From Pseudisothecium myosuroides (Eukaryota; Streptophyta; Bryopsida; Hypnales; Lembophyllaceae), in NCBI GenBank assembly GCA_951799445.1, contig OX637295.1:10106001-10170000 (forward strand): DNA of 64,000 nucleotides, read 5' to 3'. The notes beneath the pieces are model-generated. The model saw only the letters and a program-made list of their open reading frames with translations. It searched no databases and had not been told where the DNA came from. The position numbers were made by a program, and so were the translations under genes. Shown here piece by piece: positions 12,981 through 24,699 of this stretch (within the stretch, counting starts at the first letter, position 1; every line of letters starts with the position of its first letter).

Positions 12981-13729
12981 GTCTTCCATTGTACATTTAA
13001 AAAAATTAATTAATTGACTTCAAAAAACAACTTTATATGTTTTTTCTGCCATCATTGTCTATAAAATGAAAACCTTCATTATTTTTATCTCATTATTTAG
13101 AATGGAATGGTTCAAATGTTTTTTGTTTTTGTTTTTGTTTTTGAAACAAATGGACAATTTAGGTTCAAATGTTTTTGAGTAGGTATCAATATACACAAGC
13201 AAATAAAATTAGTCATTTCTTTAAAAAAAATACTTTTAGTTGTATATTTTATTATTTTTTTAAAATTAAAATATACTTATAATTTTCTTAATATTTATCG
13301 GAATGGCATGAAATGAAGCTTCACGTGCACAATAGTAAAATATTCTATAACCAAGCAATGGTCTTTCCAATGGGGGGAAGGATTATGTCTCCTTACATGT
13401 CTAGAAGAGACTTTCATTTAATTCAAGCATTGGAGTTGGTTGAGGAGCCATATAAGACATTTTTGTTTACTATAGGGGATCTTTTTTTAAAGATGCAAAA
13501 GGGACCCTTGCTTCACTAGTAAAAAATGATATGTAAGATAACTAGTACCCATCCTAAAAATTTCATGCAAGTAAATCAAGTTAAATGTTTGAGTTTTCAA
13601 AAAGCCCAAAGTACACTCCTTTGTCAATTAGGGATTAACATCTTTTATTCATTGAATCTCCTAGATATTAAAGTAAGACATTAAAGCAGGTCATTGAAAG
13701 TTTGCATCTTGTGTCTATCTTCCCCTGGC
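12981..13729. other. AT-rich intergenic DNA, no gene seen
   Basis: The only open frame of note is 13,313-13,519 on + (68 codons), with no recognisable motif and no supporting splice signals. I treat it as chance. Confidence 0.45.
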
Positions 13730-13732
13730 TAA

Positions 13733-14159
13733 GAGCATCGCCACCCATTCACGGGGACGGGGCTTGAGCATGGCCAGCCAAAGAAAAGTGAGCCACCGTG
13801 GACCTGGGGAGGGACAAAATAAGACCGGTCACTCCAAAATGAGCTCTCCCAACACTAACTCCCCGTCCCCGCCACGCTTTGACCCGGGCTTGATGTTGTT
13901 GGGTTTGTTCTTAATTCCTCCAAGTCATTAATAAATTTAATTGACTTCACTTGGGTTGTGGGCCATCTCTTGTCTTTTTTTATTCAATTTGAATTTTGAT
14001 TGGCTCTTTGTTATGACAAGTAATGAATGCATTCATTTGTCTTCTTTTGGTGTGTTCGCTTCTCGTGAATGAATGGGGGAAGGAAACAACCCGGGAGCAA
14101 CCGGGCACGGGCCAACCCATTTCCCCAGCCTTGTTTTCGGGGAATGGGTGGCGATGCTC
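13733..14159. mobile_element. PIF/Harbinger-like MITE with TAA target duplication
   Basis: The ends GAGCATCGCCACCCATTC and GAATGGGTGGCGATGCTC are exact complements over 18 bases. They are flanked by TAA on the left (13,730-13,732) and TAA on the right (14,160-14,162). The subterminal regions are GC-rich (GGGGACGGGGCTTGAGC on the left; CCGGGCACGGGCCAACCC on the right) around an AT-rich core. A 3-bp TAA duplication with GAGCATC-type ends fits non-autonomous PIF/Harbinger (Tourist-like) elements. There is no transposase. Confidence 0.8.
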
Positions 14160-14162
14160 TAA

Positions 14163-15109
14163 GGATAAGTGTAAATAATCACCTCTATTTTTGTGGTTGC
14201 TTAGTGTTTTGCATTCTTCACCTCTCTTATGTGTTTAATCCCTCCTAGCTAATTTGGGGCCTCTAATTCCAGATTGTATTCCAAAAATTCCGAATTCATC
14301 GTTGGTGACAAATACAAAAATTCCCATATTTTTCCCAAGGATAAAAAGACATACTTCAAAATGACCACTTCAATGTCCTTGCGATCATAAATATTTTTAT
14401 CAAATGATTCCCTCATTTACTCTTTAGCAGTACTTAATGTCACCAATTTCCCCAAGTCCCGGTCAGGCTGTAAAACCTTCAGAAGAAAGTCAAATTGAGT
14501 CCCGGACCCAACATGACATGAAAATTAAAATCACAGCAAGAAAGATGTAAACTAAGCACCAGCATATTCTATAAATTTTATCAAACTTGAATATCACGCA
14601 GAATGTTCTAGAAGAGTACAGGTTGGGCCACATTGGAAAGGGGTTTGTGATTAAGTTCAGGGTTAAAATATCACCTGAAGTCCTGAACTTGAGACTTTCC
14701 AAGTTTCAATTGCTGATATCAATAATGATCCCCTTCGCACTGTATTGAACCAACCAATAATGTATATTTCCTGCTTAAAAAATGGCTTTCTAGCATGGAT
14801 GATTTAACTTCTAATAAAAGCCTTTGAACTTGTAAACTGAGCATGACGGAAGATAAATCTCATGCTTGGGTTGACAATTTCATGCAGGTTGACAATGGCA
14901 TACTAGTGTGAAGTTAAATGGTCCATGTGTTTCAAGGAAAAAAAAACAAAAAAACTAGTGTGAAGTGGAGTCTTCAATTCTTAGTGTGCCCCAGGAGTCC
15001 ACAACATGTGTGGCTTGGAAGTAAACCATGGTTTACACACCAGGTTTGGATTTGGAAGGATATTCTCATTGCCAACATTGATTGTTGGGGGGACCTCCAC
15101 CAGTTCACA
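14163..15109. other. Intergenic DNA, no gene seen
   Basis: Composition is slightly less AT-rich than the surroundings. The frames at 14,490-14,702 (-) and 14,918-15,112 (+) show no family resemblance. I see no inverted ends. Confidence 0.45.
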
Positions 15110-15422
15110 TAAGGTAGGAGGCTCGAAGTGTTATCAACCATTTTGAACCGAAGATGACACAGAGGTACATTTTGCTTTCTTCAATGTACCAAAATGTACA
15201 AACGGTGTACATTCTAGGAGGTGGTTGCTTTAGAGCCCTATGGCATTTTAATTTCAAAATTTCATAACTAATTCCACAAAGCTTCAAAAAATAGGAAACA
15301 ACTTGGATTAGATACCATTTTCTCTTGTCTTTCAAAGAAAATTTACTGAAAAACATTTCAAGATGTTTTACCTCCCCAAAATTGCAGCGTTTAGATTATT
15401 GCTTTAAGGACCTCCTACCTTA
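15110..15422. mobile_element. AGGTAGGAGG-ended MITE (about 310 bp)
   Basis: The left end TAAGGTAGGAGG and the right end CCTCCTACCTTA are complements, each flanked by TA. Inside, paired TGTACA segments (AATGTACCAAAATGTACA, GTGTACATT) and an AGAGCCCTATGGCAT phrase match copies at 23,601 and in 2,346-3,442. A degenerate relative lies at about 41,820-42,080. It is non-autonomous and of unknown superfamily. Confidence 0.7.
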
Positions 15423-15535
15423 CCTTGAATGTCTCCATGATCAGTTCACAAAGTTTTGTATAACAATATTATTGACTTGTGTATAATTCAATGTTTGGAG
15501 AAAAAAAACAGCAATTGGAAAATAACTGGTTGCAA

Positions 15536-16286
15536 TTTAACCCCTAAAGGACCAAGCTGCATTTTTTTGGCAACATAGCAATTTTGGGCAGCTCACTACA
15601 AATGGAGTTTTTATTTTTTTCTTTGAAAATTTTACACAACATGTGTCCAAGGAGTAGCTTTAAGGCCCAACAATTTTCATAACTTTTGACTACATAGTTA
15701 AAAAGTTATTGCGTGATATGTAATTTTCATAGGTCGGCGGGCAGCCCGGCAACTCAGAAAACTTCTTTAAAAATTATTATTTTTTAAAATAAAAATTTGA
15801 AATTGGTTCTTCATATTTATATAGAAATGTGAAGCTTTGAATCGTTCAATTTGGATCAATGAATCAAAAGTTATGAGGAGTTTTAGTTTGTGGGTAGGTA
15901 TGGTTTTGAGAGACTCCATACCTTCCCACAAACTAAAACTCCTCATAACTTTTGACCCATTGATCCAAATTGAATCATTCAAAGCTTCACACTTCTATAT
16001 AAATCTAAAGAAGCAATTTCAAATTTTTATTTAAAATAATAATAATTTTAAAAGAAGTTTTCCGAGCTACCTAAGCTGCCCGCCGACCAATGACAATTAT
16101 ATATCATGCAATAACTTTTTGACTATGTAGTCAAAAGTTATGAAAATTGTTGGTCCTTAAAGCTACTCCTCGGGCACGTGTTCTGTAAAATTTTCAAAGA
16201 AAAAACAACAACTCCATTTTTAGTGAGCTGTCCCAAATTGCTATGTTGCCAAAAAATGTAGCTTGGTCCTTTAAAAGCATAGGAAA
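15536..16286. mobile_element. TTAA-type foldback element, near-complete palindrome
   Basis: It begins TTTAACCCCTAAAGGACC. Its right side reads GGTCCTTTAAAAGCATAGG, so the right terminus is damaged beyond GGTCCTTT. The two halves are complementary over most of the length and meet near 15,910, where GTGGGTAGGTATGG faces CCATACCTTCCCAC. Both arms carry a subterminal GCCCGCCGACC/GGTCGGCGGGC stretch. RNA from it would form a hairpin of about 350 bp. Its arms match parts of the elements at 37,625 and 39,288. Confidence 0.7.
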
Positions 16287-17281
16287 AAAGCATAGGAGAA
16301 AAAATGGTGAAAAAATGTAGAAAACTTCAATTTTTAGTAAAAAATAGAGAAAATAACCAAAATGAATACTTGAAAGAATAGTTGATTGTAGAAATTGGAC
16401 TAATGAAAGAAGTTAGCGAAGCTTATAAAAATTCCCAAACACTAGTGTGATTTGAGAGTGTGGTGATAGGATTCGTAGCTTAGGAATAAGGAAAGGATTG
16501 GAGGAATATAATGTTTTTGAGACTATCCAACGGAATGGTGACAAATTTGTCTAAAAAATTGGACTTGGTATAATGTAGAAAAAATTGCAAAGGGTTGGCA
16601 TTATAACAACTTTAATATGGATTTGGAGTTGAGAGGGTTGGAATTGGTTTAAAAAATCACAGTTTTATAATTTCAATGCCCCCCGTGTGGTTTCTACACA
16701 TGGATTGGCAAAAGATTAATTCATAAATTTTCTACAATCTTAAAGGACATTTTTGGATTACCATTGCAATCTTGTAGGAAGTTAAAAGAACTATATTAGA
16801 ATCCAAATGACCAAAATAGTTCCTCCTTGGGAGCAACTATAGTAAGCTATATGTTTTTACTTTGACCACCTATAAAGTGTCTTTTTTTTACTAAAAAATA
16901 AATTGATTGAAATACATGTGAGAAATTCTTTAGTTTGTTGTTCTACTACAAAATAAATAAATGTTAAATCCAACCAATTAAATTAAATGTAATGACCAAA
17001 GGAACATCAATGGTTCATCCTACTTTACATGTGAAGAAGTTTGATTAGCAAGTGCAATAGAGAAGAAGCCTCTCATAGCGGAGTTGTTAGTTTACTCATG
17101 ATAAAAGTACCTATTGACACCCATTTATAAACATCTAAAGACATCAAAGAAGATTTTTATTGCTTCAACTTTTGTGCATTGACCTATCAATAGGTGTCCA
17201 TATAGACATTTACAACCATGCCTCACATTATACTTGGTGCCTCTTCTCTACTAATTAATGTCTTTTAGTCCCAATTTCATA
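16287..17281. other. AT-rich intergenic DNA, no gene seen
   Basis: No coding frame or element boundary was recognised. Confidence 0.45.
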
Positions 17282-17560
17282 CCATCTAAGGTAATTGCAT
17301 CTAATAGTGGCATGTTTACAAAATGTTTGGATGACAAGATTCTTGCTTAAAATGTTAACTCCTATGACTATGAGAGCCTAGGGTTGATTTTAGGTACCCC
17401 TTTTCTCAGCACTTTAAAAATTCATAGTTTATTCATACATTGTTTAAAAAATACATGCAAAGAGAATCTAAAATTTCTTTCAACTTCCAACAAGATTCAA
17501 CAATAATTTAGACAATTAATAATGTGAAATAGGCTCAAATGCTTAATTGGGCATTAATAG
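17282..17560. repeat. Dispersed repeat, copy at 17.3 kb
   Basis: Phrases in order (TCTAAGGTAATTGCATCTAA, TTCTTGCTTAAAATGT, AAAATTCATAGTTT, AACAAGATTCAACAA, CTCAAATGCTTA) reappear in the same order at 24,410-24,665. Part of them recurs at 24,060-24,175. It is a diverged dispersed family with no visible ends or coding capacity. Confidence 0.55.
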
Positions 17561-19597
17561 ATGCATTTATTTTATAAGTGAAACCAAGTATTTTTAATTA
17601 CATTAGTATAAACATGACAAAATTGAGTACAATAGTAAGGCTATTCTACCTTCCATCCTCAATTAAAAGAACTCCAAGAGATTCATTATCCACGCCTTAC
17701 GCCAATTTAGGAAAGGTGGGTCTTTGGCTTGGAATTTGATTTGCAATCCAATGGCGGCATCATTTCATCTCGATGCTCCCATCTCTATACACTATCTATC
17801 AGAATTCTATAGAATTTTTGAGTGCCCTCTCCCCTATATAGCTCATGGCTACTTCAACCAAAGGTGGGTTTAATATTTAGGTGCTGGGATTGGATCAATG
17901 CTTTTTGAAGAGCATCCTTAGTCCAACTAGAAACCACCATGCCCACGTCATAATGAAGGGACAACTCCCTATAACACTCTCCAATGCAATTGGTATTGGT
18001 CTCTCTTTATTTTTGGACCTGCCATTCTCTTTCCCAAAATCGACATGTTGTTAAAATATAAAGAGCTTATAGCTTCTCACAATAAGAAGATTAATAATTG
18101 TCATGTCTTTTTAGGCTTTGTTATACGTGCCAAGACATTGAAACTTCCCTTTTTTGGGTGCAAAGTCTTCTTTCAATGTATAATCGTTTCATTTCCGCAT
18201 TTTTCTATAATGTAAAAAAGTCCATTGGCGGTTTGGATTGGCGGCTTTGTACTGGGTCAATTTTTTAAAAAGTAACTGGAATGGAATGAGGTCCACAACC
18301 CTCCACTTGAAAATTTTGATATTGTCCCTCTTTTTGGTCATGGATTGAGGATGCTCTCAAAGTATCCTCAATCCAACCAGTATATTGGCCTTCCAAATTT
18401 ATTTTTAACTTTTGATAGGTAGAACTTGAAATTTCTATCATTGAAATTGCATCTCAAAGCACTAGGTGTATGTACAAGAAAACTCAAATTTAGACATTTG
18501 ACAATGAAAATAAACCACTTCAAAAGCTAGCTAAAAGACAAAAATTACAAAAATCTTGGCAATTGTTACAATTGTTACAAAGCAAAATCTTGCCAATGGC
18601 ACTCTACATAAGATAGACTAATCCATTTCCGTTTGCCATTTAATTCCATCATCATGATTTTGACCCCAATTCCATCAAAAAAATCATCCACATCCATTCA
18701 TTTTTAGACAAAATCACTGCATCAATGCCAACAAGGGGCAACATGTCAATCCTTTAGTGGTAAACACTTAAGTACCATTGGATACATGGAACAACAATCA
18801 TGAGTTGTTTATGCCGGGATGTTCATGACTCCACGACTCCACTCTATGAATGGTTTTATAACTTTGCAGCAGAGACCACTTCAGAAATCCACATAAATTA
18901 CAATTTTAATTGAAAAATTATAATTCCACATGGTTTGAATTGTGAAACAAGCGCACACCTCTCAAAAAATATGTGTCTCTCTTGGAGTTTGCCCCAAGGT
19001 ATTCAAATTGCTAGTTTGCATAGTAATAGGCTTGTCTACCTTATTATAGAATGCGTATGATAGCAATTTGTCTTATAAAGTTCCAACACTCCTGCTCGTA
19101 TAATTGACGTGACTTGTCAGCGTGATCTCTGTTGTTGTGAGACTTCCAATAGTATTAAAAATTAAAGAATTGCCTGAACCCTAAAAAAACAGTTTAAAAT
19201 TTTTAAAAATATAGGTATGATATGATTCCAGAAGAATTAGGGTTTCCTTTTTGAGCATTGATTGACGAAGGACTACTGCAGCTCAGCTGTTCAGGGGCTT
19301 TAGAACCTCTGATTCAGTGGAAAAGAAGTTGTACAAGTACCCCTCGAAGTCTCAACTTTAGAATCTAATAAGTTAACACCAATGGTTTTTTTTTGGACAA
19401 GTGGCGTAGAAGCCTTTACATCACTGGAGCAAATCTGGAGGGAGTCGGACTGGAGCAAATCTGGAGGGAGTCGGACGGGCTCAAACCCTCTGATAAGTGC
19501 AAAATTTTGCTCAAAAAATTAACGCTGGTTGACATAGGGGTGAGTGAGGGGTTGGTCATTTCTTCTTAGAAGGGCTTGAATTGCGGAACCTATACCT
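17561..19597. other. AT-rich intergenic DNA, no gene seen
   Basis: No gene recognised. Near 18,220-18,400 a GGATGCTCTCAAAGTATCC palindrome is flanked by TTGGATTGGCGG-type and CCTCAATCCAACC-type sequence, hinting at a small decayed inverted-repeat element. At 19,430-19,480 a short direct repeat (GGAGCAAATCTGGAGGGAG) occurs twice in tandem. Confidence 0.45.
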
Positions 19598-20540
19598 TTA
19601 ACCCCTAAAAGCCCGTTGTCCCTTCGGGGGACAAATGCGTTTTCGGGCAGGTACCTACGGGCTGAAATTGTGTTCTGATTTTTTGAATTTTTTTTTGGAG
19701 ATAGAAAAACTGATAAGCTTTGTGGGAATATAATTTTTTTCTCAATCGGTGCCCGGGAAAAAAAGTTATGACCAAATAAGCTCAAAACAGGGGACGGCGG
19801 GCAGCTCGGGCAGCAGAAAAAAAATGGACAAAAATTTGAATTTTTTTTTTAAATATTTTTTTTCTGATAGATTATATTTTTGCCTATCTAGAAAGCTTTG
19901 ATTCATTTCATTTGGATATGTTATGAGAAAGTTATGGACATTCTTGTTTTTCGGGCAGTTTGAGCATCTTCTTGAAAAAAATAACTTGTAGGATGCATTT
20001 CGGAATGCAATTTTTCAAATTTTTCAAATTTTTTTTTTTGGCATGGTTTAGTTTACTTGCTAGAACAATCTCACCATTGGGATTAGTGCATTTTAATTCC
20101 ATCTAAGAGATATTAATATTTTAGATTTTCCTTCTATCTCATACCTACTTCTACTTAACAATTTTTTTAAGGATGAAAATTAAGTTTTTTTGAGTGTCTT
20201 TTTTCTTCCTAGACTCTCAACTCAATTCTCCACTATAAAGATTTAAAGCTCAAAACGCTGTAGTGCAAAAATTTTAAGTTAAAAATGTTTAAAGACAAAA
20301 AATCTGGTCCCGCAATGTGCTGAAAAACTTGTTTTTTCCACTTTAAACGCAGATATCTTGCAATCTGTACGGTCAAAAATTCTGAAATTTTTTCCACACA
20401 TTCTCATACCAATTAGGTGTAAGATCATACGGTTAGATGTGGAAAAAAAACAATTTTAATTTTTTTTTACTTTTTGCTATAGAAATGGCAGTTTTCAGTG
20501 TTTTTTGGCAGAAAAAAGACCTTGGGCCTTTAGGGGTTAA
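19598..20540. mobile_element. TTAA-bounded element, copy 4 (943 bp)
   Basis: The left end is TTAACCCCTAAAAGCCC and the right end GGGCCTTTAGGGGTTAA, with TTAA at both termini. It has a GGCGGGCAGCTCGGGCAG subterminal stretch like those in the copies at 15,536 and 37,625. The interior is AT-rich with long T and A runs. The 88-codon - strand frame at 19,519-19,785 straddles the left end and is not a transposase, so this is a non-autonomous copy. Confidence 0.7.
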
Positions 20541-21300
20541 AGGTAATTTGCTGTAAAAGCGACCATGTTCGAAATGCAACCCCTATCTAGGAAAGAGTGA
20601 CAGGTTGCTTGAAATATCTATTATTGTCAATGATGAATTAGGCAGGTTAAATGATGAGTTACATGGTTGCTTTAAGAGCAGACTACCTTAGTACTTTAGT
20701 TCTAATAAATACAGTATACCCCCTTTAAGTTTGATACTTTGTAAATCAATAAATATCTCTAACGTAATAATACATGGCAGTCCTGGCTTGGGGAATATAA
20801 TAAGTGGCAACACTAAATAAAAGACGGCCACAGAAATTGTATTGGTTGGACCTAGACCCTGCCAAAAATGAAGCTAAAAGAGGCATTTGAACAAGCTTTT
20901 TGGTCATGACGAGGTCTTTCCTTTCCTCAAGATGTGCCACGTGGACAGGTTTGTCAACTTCATCTGTGTGACTTATACAACTTTGGTATAGTAGCTTCAT
21001 GTAGGCAGATTTTTTAATGAGCAGACCCTCTCTGAATCAATAAACCTCTCTATTGTAATAATTGGCAGGCGGTTCGGGGCCTATTACTTTAGAGAGGTTC
21101 TACTGTAGTATTCTCTAAAATAACTCTCTAAAGCAACATTGATTGTTGGTCCCGGATCTAGCCCCGTACAAACGTCATCAATACAAATGATCCTCCTTTA
21201 CTGTAATAACCTCTCTAATGTAACGTGTCAAACCGATCCTGACCCCATTGCTTATTAAAAGTTCTATTGTATGCAATATGTATATTCTACCACAAAATTT
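20541..21300. repeat. CTCTCTAANGTAAT-type repeat block
   Basis: Recurrent phrases ATCAATAAATATCTCTAACGTAATA (20,740s), ATCAATAAACCTCTCTATTGTAATA (21,038), GAGAGGTTCTACTGTAGTA (21,096) and ACCTCTCTAATGTAACGTG (21,208) are direct or inverted versions of one end sequence. GAGGTTCTACTGTA also ends the element at 62,541-62,784. The block therefore probably holds two or more nested, decayed copies of that family. No gene. Confidence 0.5.
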
Positions 21301-23600
21301 CACCTTAGAACACTAGGTTGGTTACTGTAGAAATCATCTTCTTTAGGTATTGTGTGGAACCTTGAAGATCAAGTTTTTTATTGAATTTTTGCATATATTT
21401 GTATAATTATATATTATTTACCTCAATTTCATCAAATCCATCATAAAAATAGTGTGGTTTTTGAACAGTCAAGCATTAATTGGGATGAGTGAGAAATTAT
21501 GTGGTTAAAAAAGCCTTTGGAATTTTTCTATTTATTGTTCAGATTTGGAACACCAAAAAGGACTGAGGGGTTAAACAAACTAAAAAATACTTATTGGAGG
21601 TCAAACTATTGTGTAAAAAATTATTTTTTCACACAAGATTTTAAAGATAAACATCTGCATTTTTGTCTTCCATAGAAGGATTCTTCGGATACTTAATATC
21701 TGTAGCAACGTTATAGGGTTGATATGCACTAGGATTGTATTCTCTTCTATATCATACTTCATTACTTTGCATTTGAAATAATTTTTTGGATGATTGCTTT
21801 GAAAACATTCAACAAATGAGGCATAACTCAACTCTAAGACGGAAATAAGCCCACAACAATGGAGGATTGAGATCGAAGGAGCATGTTGTTGAATTATATT
21901 ACGATCCCTTGATTTAAGTAGGATTCTTTTATCTCCTCTCAAAATGTAAGACATCTTTTCCTTCATGTAAATGTATCTTTTGGGTACATTCTCACTGAGG
22001 GGAGAAATACACAACTCTCGAGGTTAAGATTTCAAATTTAATAAAGTCTTTTGGCTCAAATGGGAAAAACCTTCACCCTAATTGAATATACCACATGATG
22101 TGGCGGATGGGTAGTATCTTAAACTCTTAAAAATTATATTTTGTACACTCAATCTTGGAAAAAAATATTTATCTTCATAAGGATTAATTTAATCTCCCCT
22201 TACCTTCTTAATTATACAAGGTTAAAATCACCCCAACTTTTCTTCACCCTTGTTGTGAATACATATTTGAGTATTAATCTTTTTAACACCGCAATGTTGA
22301 TCCTTGTCACTACAAACATTTTAGGAGGAAAAATCATCAACTAGTGGGTGGGTTATATTCTAACTCTCAATCACTCAATGCTTTTTTATGCACTATTTTT
22401 CACAAATTGGCTACCGTCATTTGAAAGATGTTGGCTATTTTTGTTAAAGGAAATTTTTATTTTGGAGGGTCAAAATAGCCAGATTTTTGTTGTATTTCAA
22501 GACTAGTAACCAAATTTTATCTAGGTATCACCTACACAAAATAGTGAAATTAGGTTGCCTTCCCTCAAATAAATTACCTCATGACTCAATGCTTGTTCAC
22601 ATGGAGATGAATGCAACTCTCTGAACCCGGCCTTGAACTGGTGCACTAATCTATGAACATACACATGGCTCTAGATTGAATGCATCATTGTACTGTAGCA
22701 ATGAATATTTATACAGTGTGGATTGTTGAGAAATTAGTGTGGGGCAACCTAATTTCACTACTTGGAATGGTTTTAAACCTAGATTTGAAATAGATATCAC
22801 CGAGTACCACATGAGTATTGAAGAAACTTCTCCAAAATGAAAAAAAAAAACCCACTGATGATTCTAGCTCTGAATTACTGTACTTCACTTTCCGAATGGA
22901 ATTCTTGTTTCATTTGTGTCCAAAACAGAAACGTAAGACCAGCCAGTTGACAATTATTCAACCAAGGAATATTCCCAAATTCTTCTCATGCCAATACGAG
23001 TCAATCCACTTTAGTCACTTTTTTGCATAATTTTCGCTTTTTCATCTACACTGTTCCTAGATAATAAAACTGACATTGTAGCCCTAAGTAATGTACAATA
23101 CCGGTCCTGTACTGTACAATACATGATGCATACAGCGAACTCTACGGTAGTCTCCGTCCACACCGCAAAGTCCTTTCCTTTTATGACGTCTGCAGCTACT
23201 AACTTGCTCATTCAACCTTTCTAATAATAAATGCCATTTGCCTTGATCCACTCATCCACCACACCACACCACACTAACTTAGCACTTCTCAGTTCTCATC
23301 ATTTAATTCCCACTAAGTCAAGGTAAAAGAAAGAATACACCACTCATTTTAGCATTTTTTTCCTTGGATCCCTCCGCCTTCTCTTTCTTCGAGATCCCAT
23401 GGAACTTATTTATAGAGGAGTCTCATATCTTTAAAATGAGGGAAATTATTGGCTGAATTGTACAATCTGCTGTAGAAAGTCCGGCAATTGTGGAGTCACA
23501 GTATTTTCATAATGTACTTATATGAGAATTATGTCCTCAAATAGAAATGTTCTTCAGAGAAACAGGATGCTTGTTGATCAATTTGACCCTAAATTTGACG
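21301..23600. other. AT-rich intergenic DNA, no supported gene
   Basis: The longest open frame is 21,601-22,014 on - (137 codons). It is rich in I, L, K and S, matches no family I recognise, and has neither GC elevation nor splice context. I do not call it a gene. Confidence 0.45.
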
Positions 23601-23919
23601 TAAGGGAGGAGGTCCATGGAAACAGATGAACCCTGAAAAGCTGAAAACCCCTGAAAAACAAAAAAACAAAAACAAACAAAAACAAAAGACAAATGGAACT
23701 GACATCTAACTCAAGTTGTTTCATATTTTTTGGAGCTTTGTGGAATTAGTTATGAATTTTTGAAGTTGCAATGACATAGGGCTCTAAAATCGTCCACCTC
23801 CTCAAATGTACACTATTTGTACATTGCTGATACAAACAAAAATCAATATGTACAAATAATTTATATTTGAAGAGGTAGGTGATTATAAAGCTTGAGCGCT
23901 TTCAGAACCTCCTACCTTA
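23601..23919. mobile_element. AGGTAGGAGG-ended MITE, second clear copy
   Basis: The left end TAAGGGAGGAGGTCC pairs with the right end AACCTCCTACCTTA. It shares GAACTGACATCTAAC, TTGTTTCATATTTTTT and AGGGCTCTAAAAT with the copy in 2,346-3,442. It carries paired TGTACA segments around the centre. About 319 bp, no coding capacity. Confidence 0.65.
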
Positions 23920-24059
23920 ACTTCAAATTCTAGAGAGCTACTATTGTAAGGAAATGGGAGAGAGGGGCTAAAATATTCATTCCATTTAGTGTCTCCATGA
24001 TTTAAGGTTGATTTGGGATACGTTGGTATTTCATTTTTTGGGAGAAATTTGTAATTTAT

Positions 24060-24665
24060 TCTTTAGTTGTCTCCAAAGTGCATGCTATAAAAATCTAAAG
24101 TCCTATTTTGACTCCCAGCAAGATTCAACAAATAATAAGACAATTAGGAATCATTCTAAAACGCTTATTTGGACAATTTCAGGTGTAAATACCTTATCTT
24201 ATTTTCAAACCAAATTGAGCTCCCAATAATAGTACTTGCAATAATCTTTGGACCAAATTTTACATATTGGAAGTTATTTTATTAACATTTAAAGGATGAA
24301 ACCTATCACCAAGGTACTTTGCTAAAAATGATCAGATTTATAGACCACTAGGTGCATTCTTCATTTCCACAATGATCCTATAAAGTCATCCATCAATCAC
24401 CGTTACAGAGTTAAGGTAACTACACCTAAAACTGACCCTTTTTTGAAACTAATTCCTACAAATTCTTGCTTAAAATGTATTCTCACTATTTACGAGAATC
24501 TAGAGTTGCTTTTAAAAAACACATTTTTTCCAACCCTTTTGAAAATTCATAGTTTCATGATAGGGAGTCCAAAAAATGCATTCTAAAAGACTCTAAAATC
24601 CCCTATTGACTACCAACAAAACTTCATCAATATAACAGTGGGAACCATGCTCAATTGCTTATTCG
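24060..24665. repeat. Dispersed repeat, two tandemly placed copies
   Basis: Bases about 24,060-24,175 and 24,410-24,665 are diverged copies of the family at 17,282-17,560. Shared landmarks are CAGCAAGATTCAACAAATAAT against CAACAAAACTTCATCAATAT, and a following CTTATT(T/C)GG. The second copy has the longer match, including TTCTTGCTTAAAATGTATT. Confidence 0.5.
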
Positions 24666-24699
24666 TTCGGTTATAGGTGTGGTACAATATTATTTTTAT

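Noticed and set aside
15767..16034. Two open frames on opposite strands with similar proteins (15,767-15,982 and 15,837-16,034)
   Set aside because: They mirror each other only because the DNA is a palindrome; they are not genes.
21601..22014. 137-codon - strand frame as a gene
   Set aside because: AT-rich context, composition dominated by I, L, K and S, no motif or splice context. Frames of this size are expected by chance in 64 kb.
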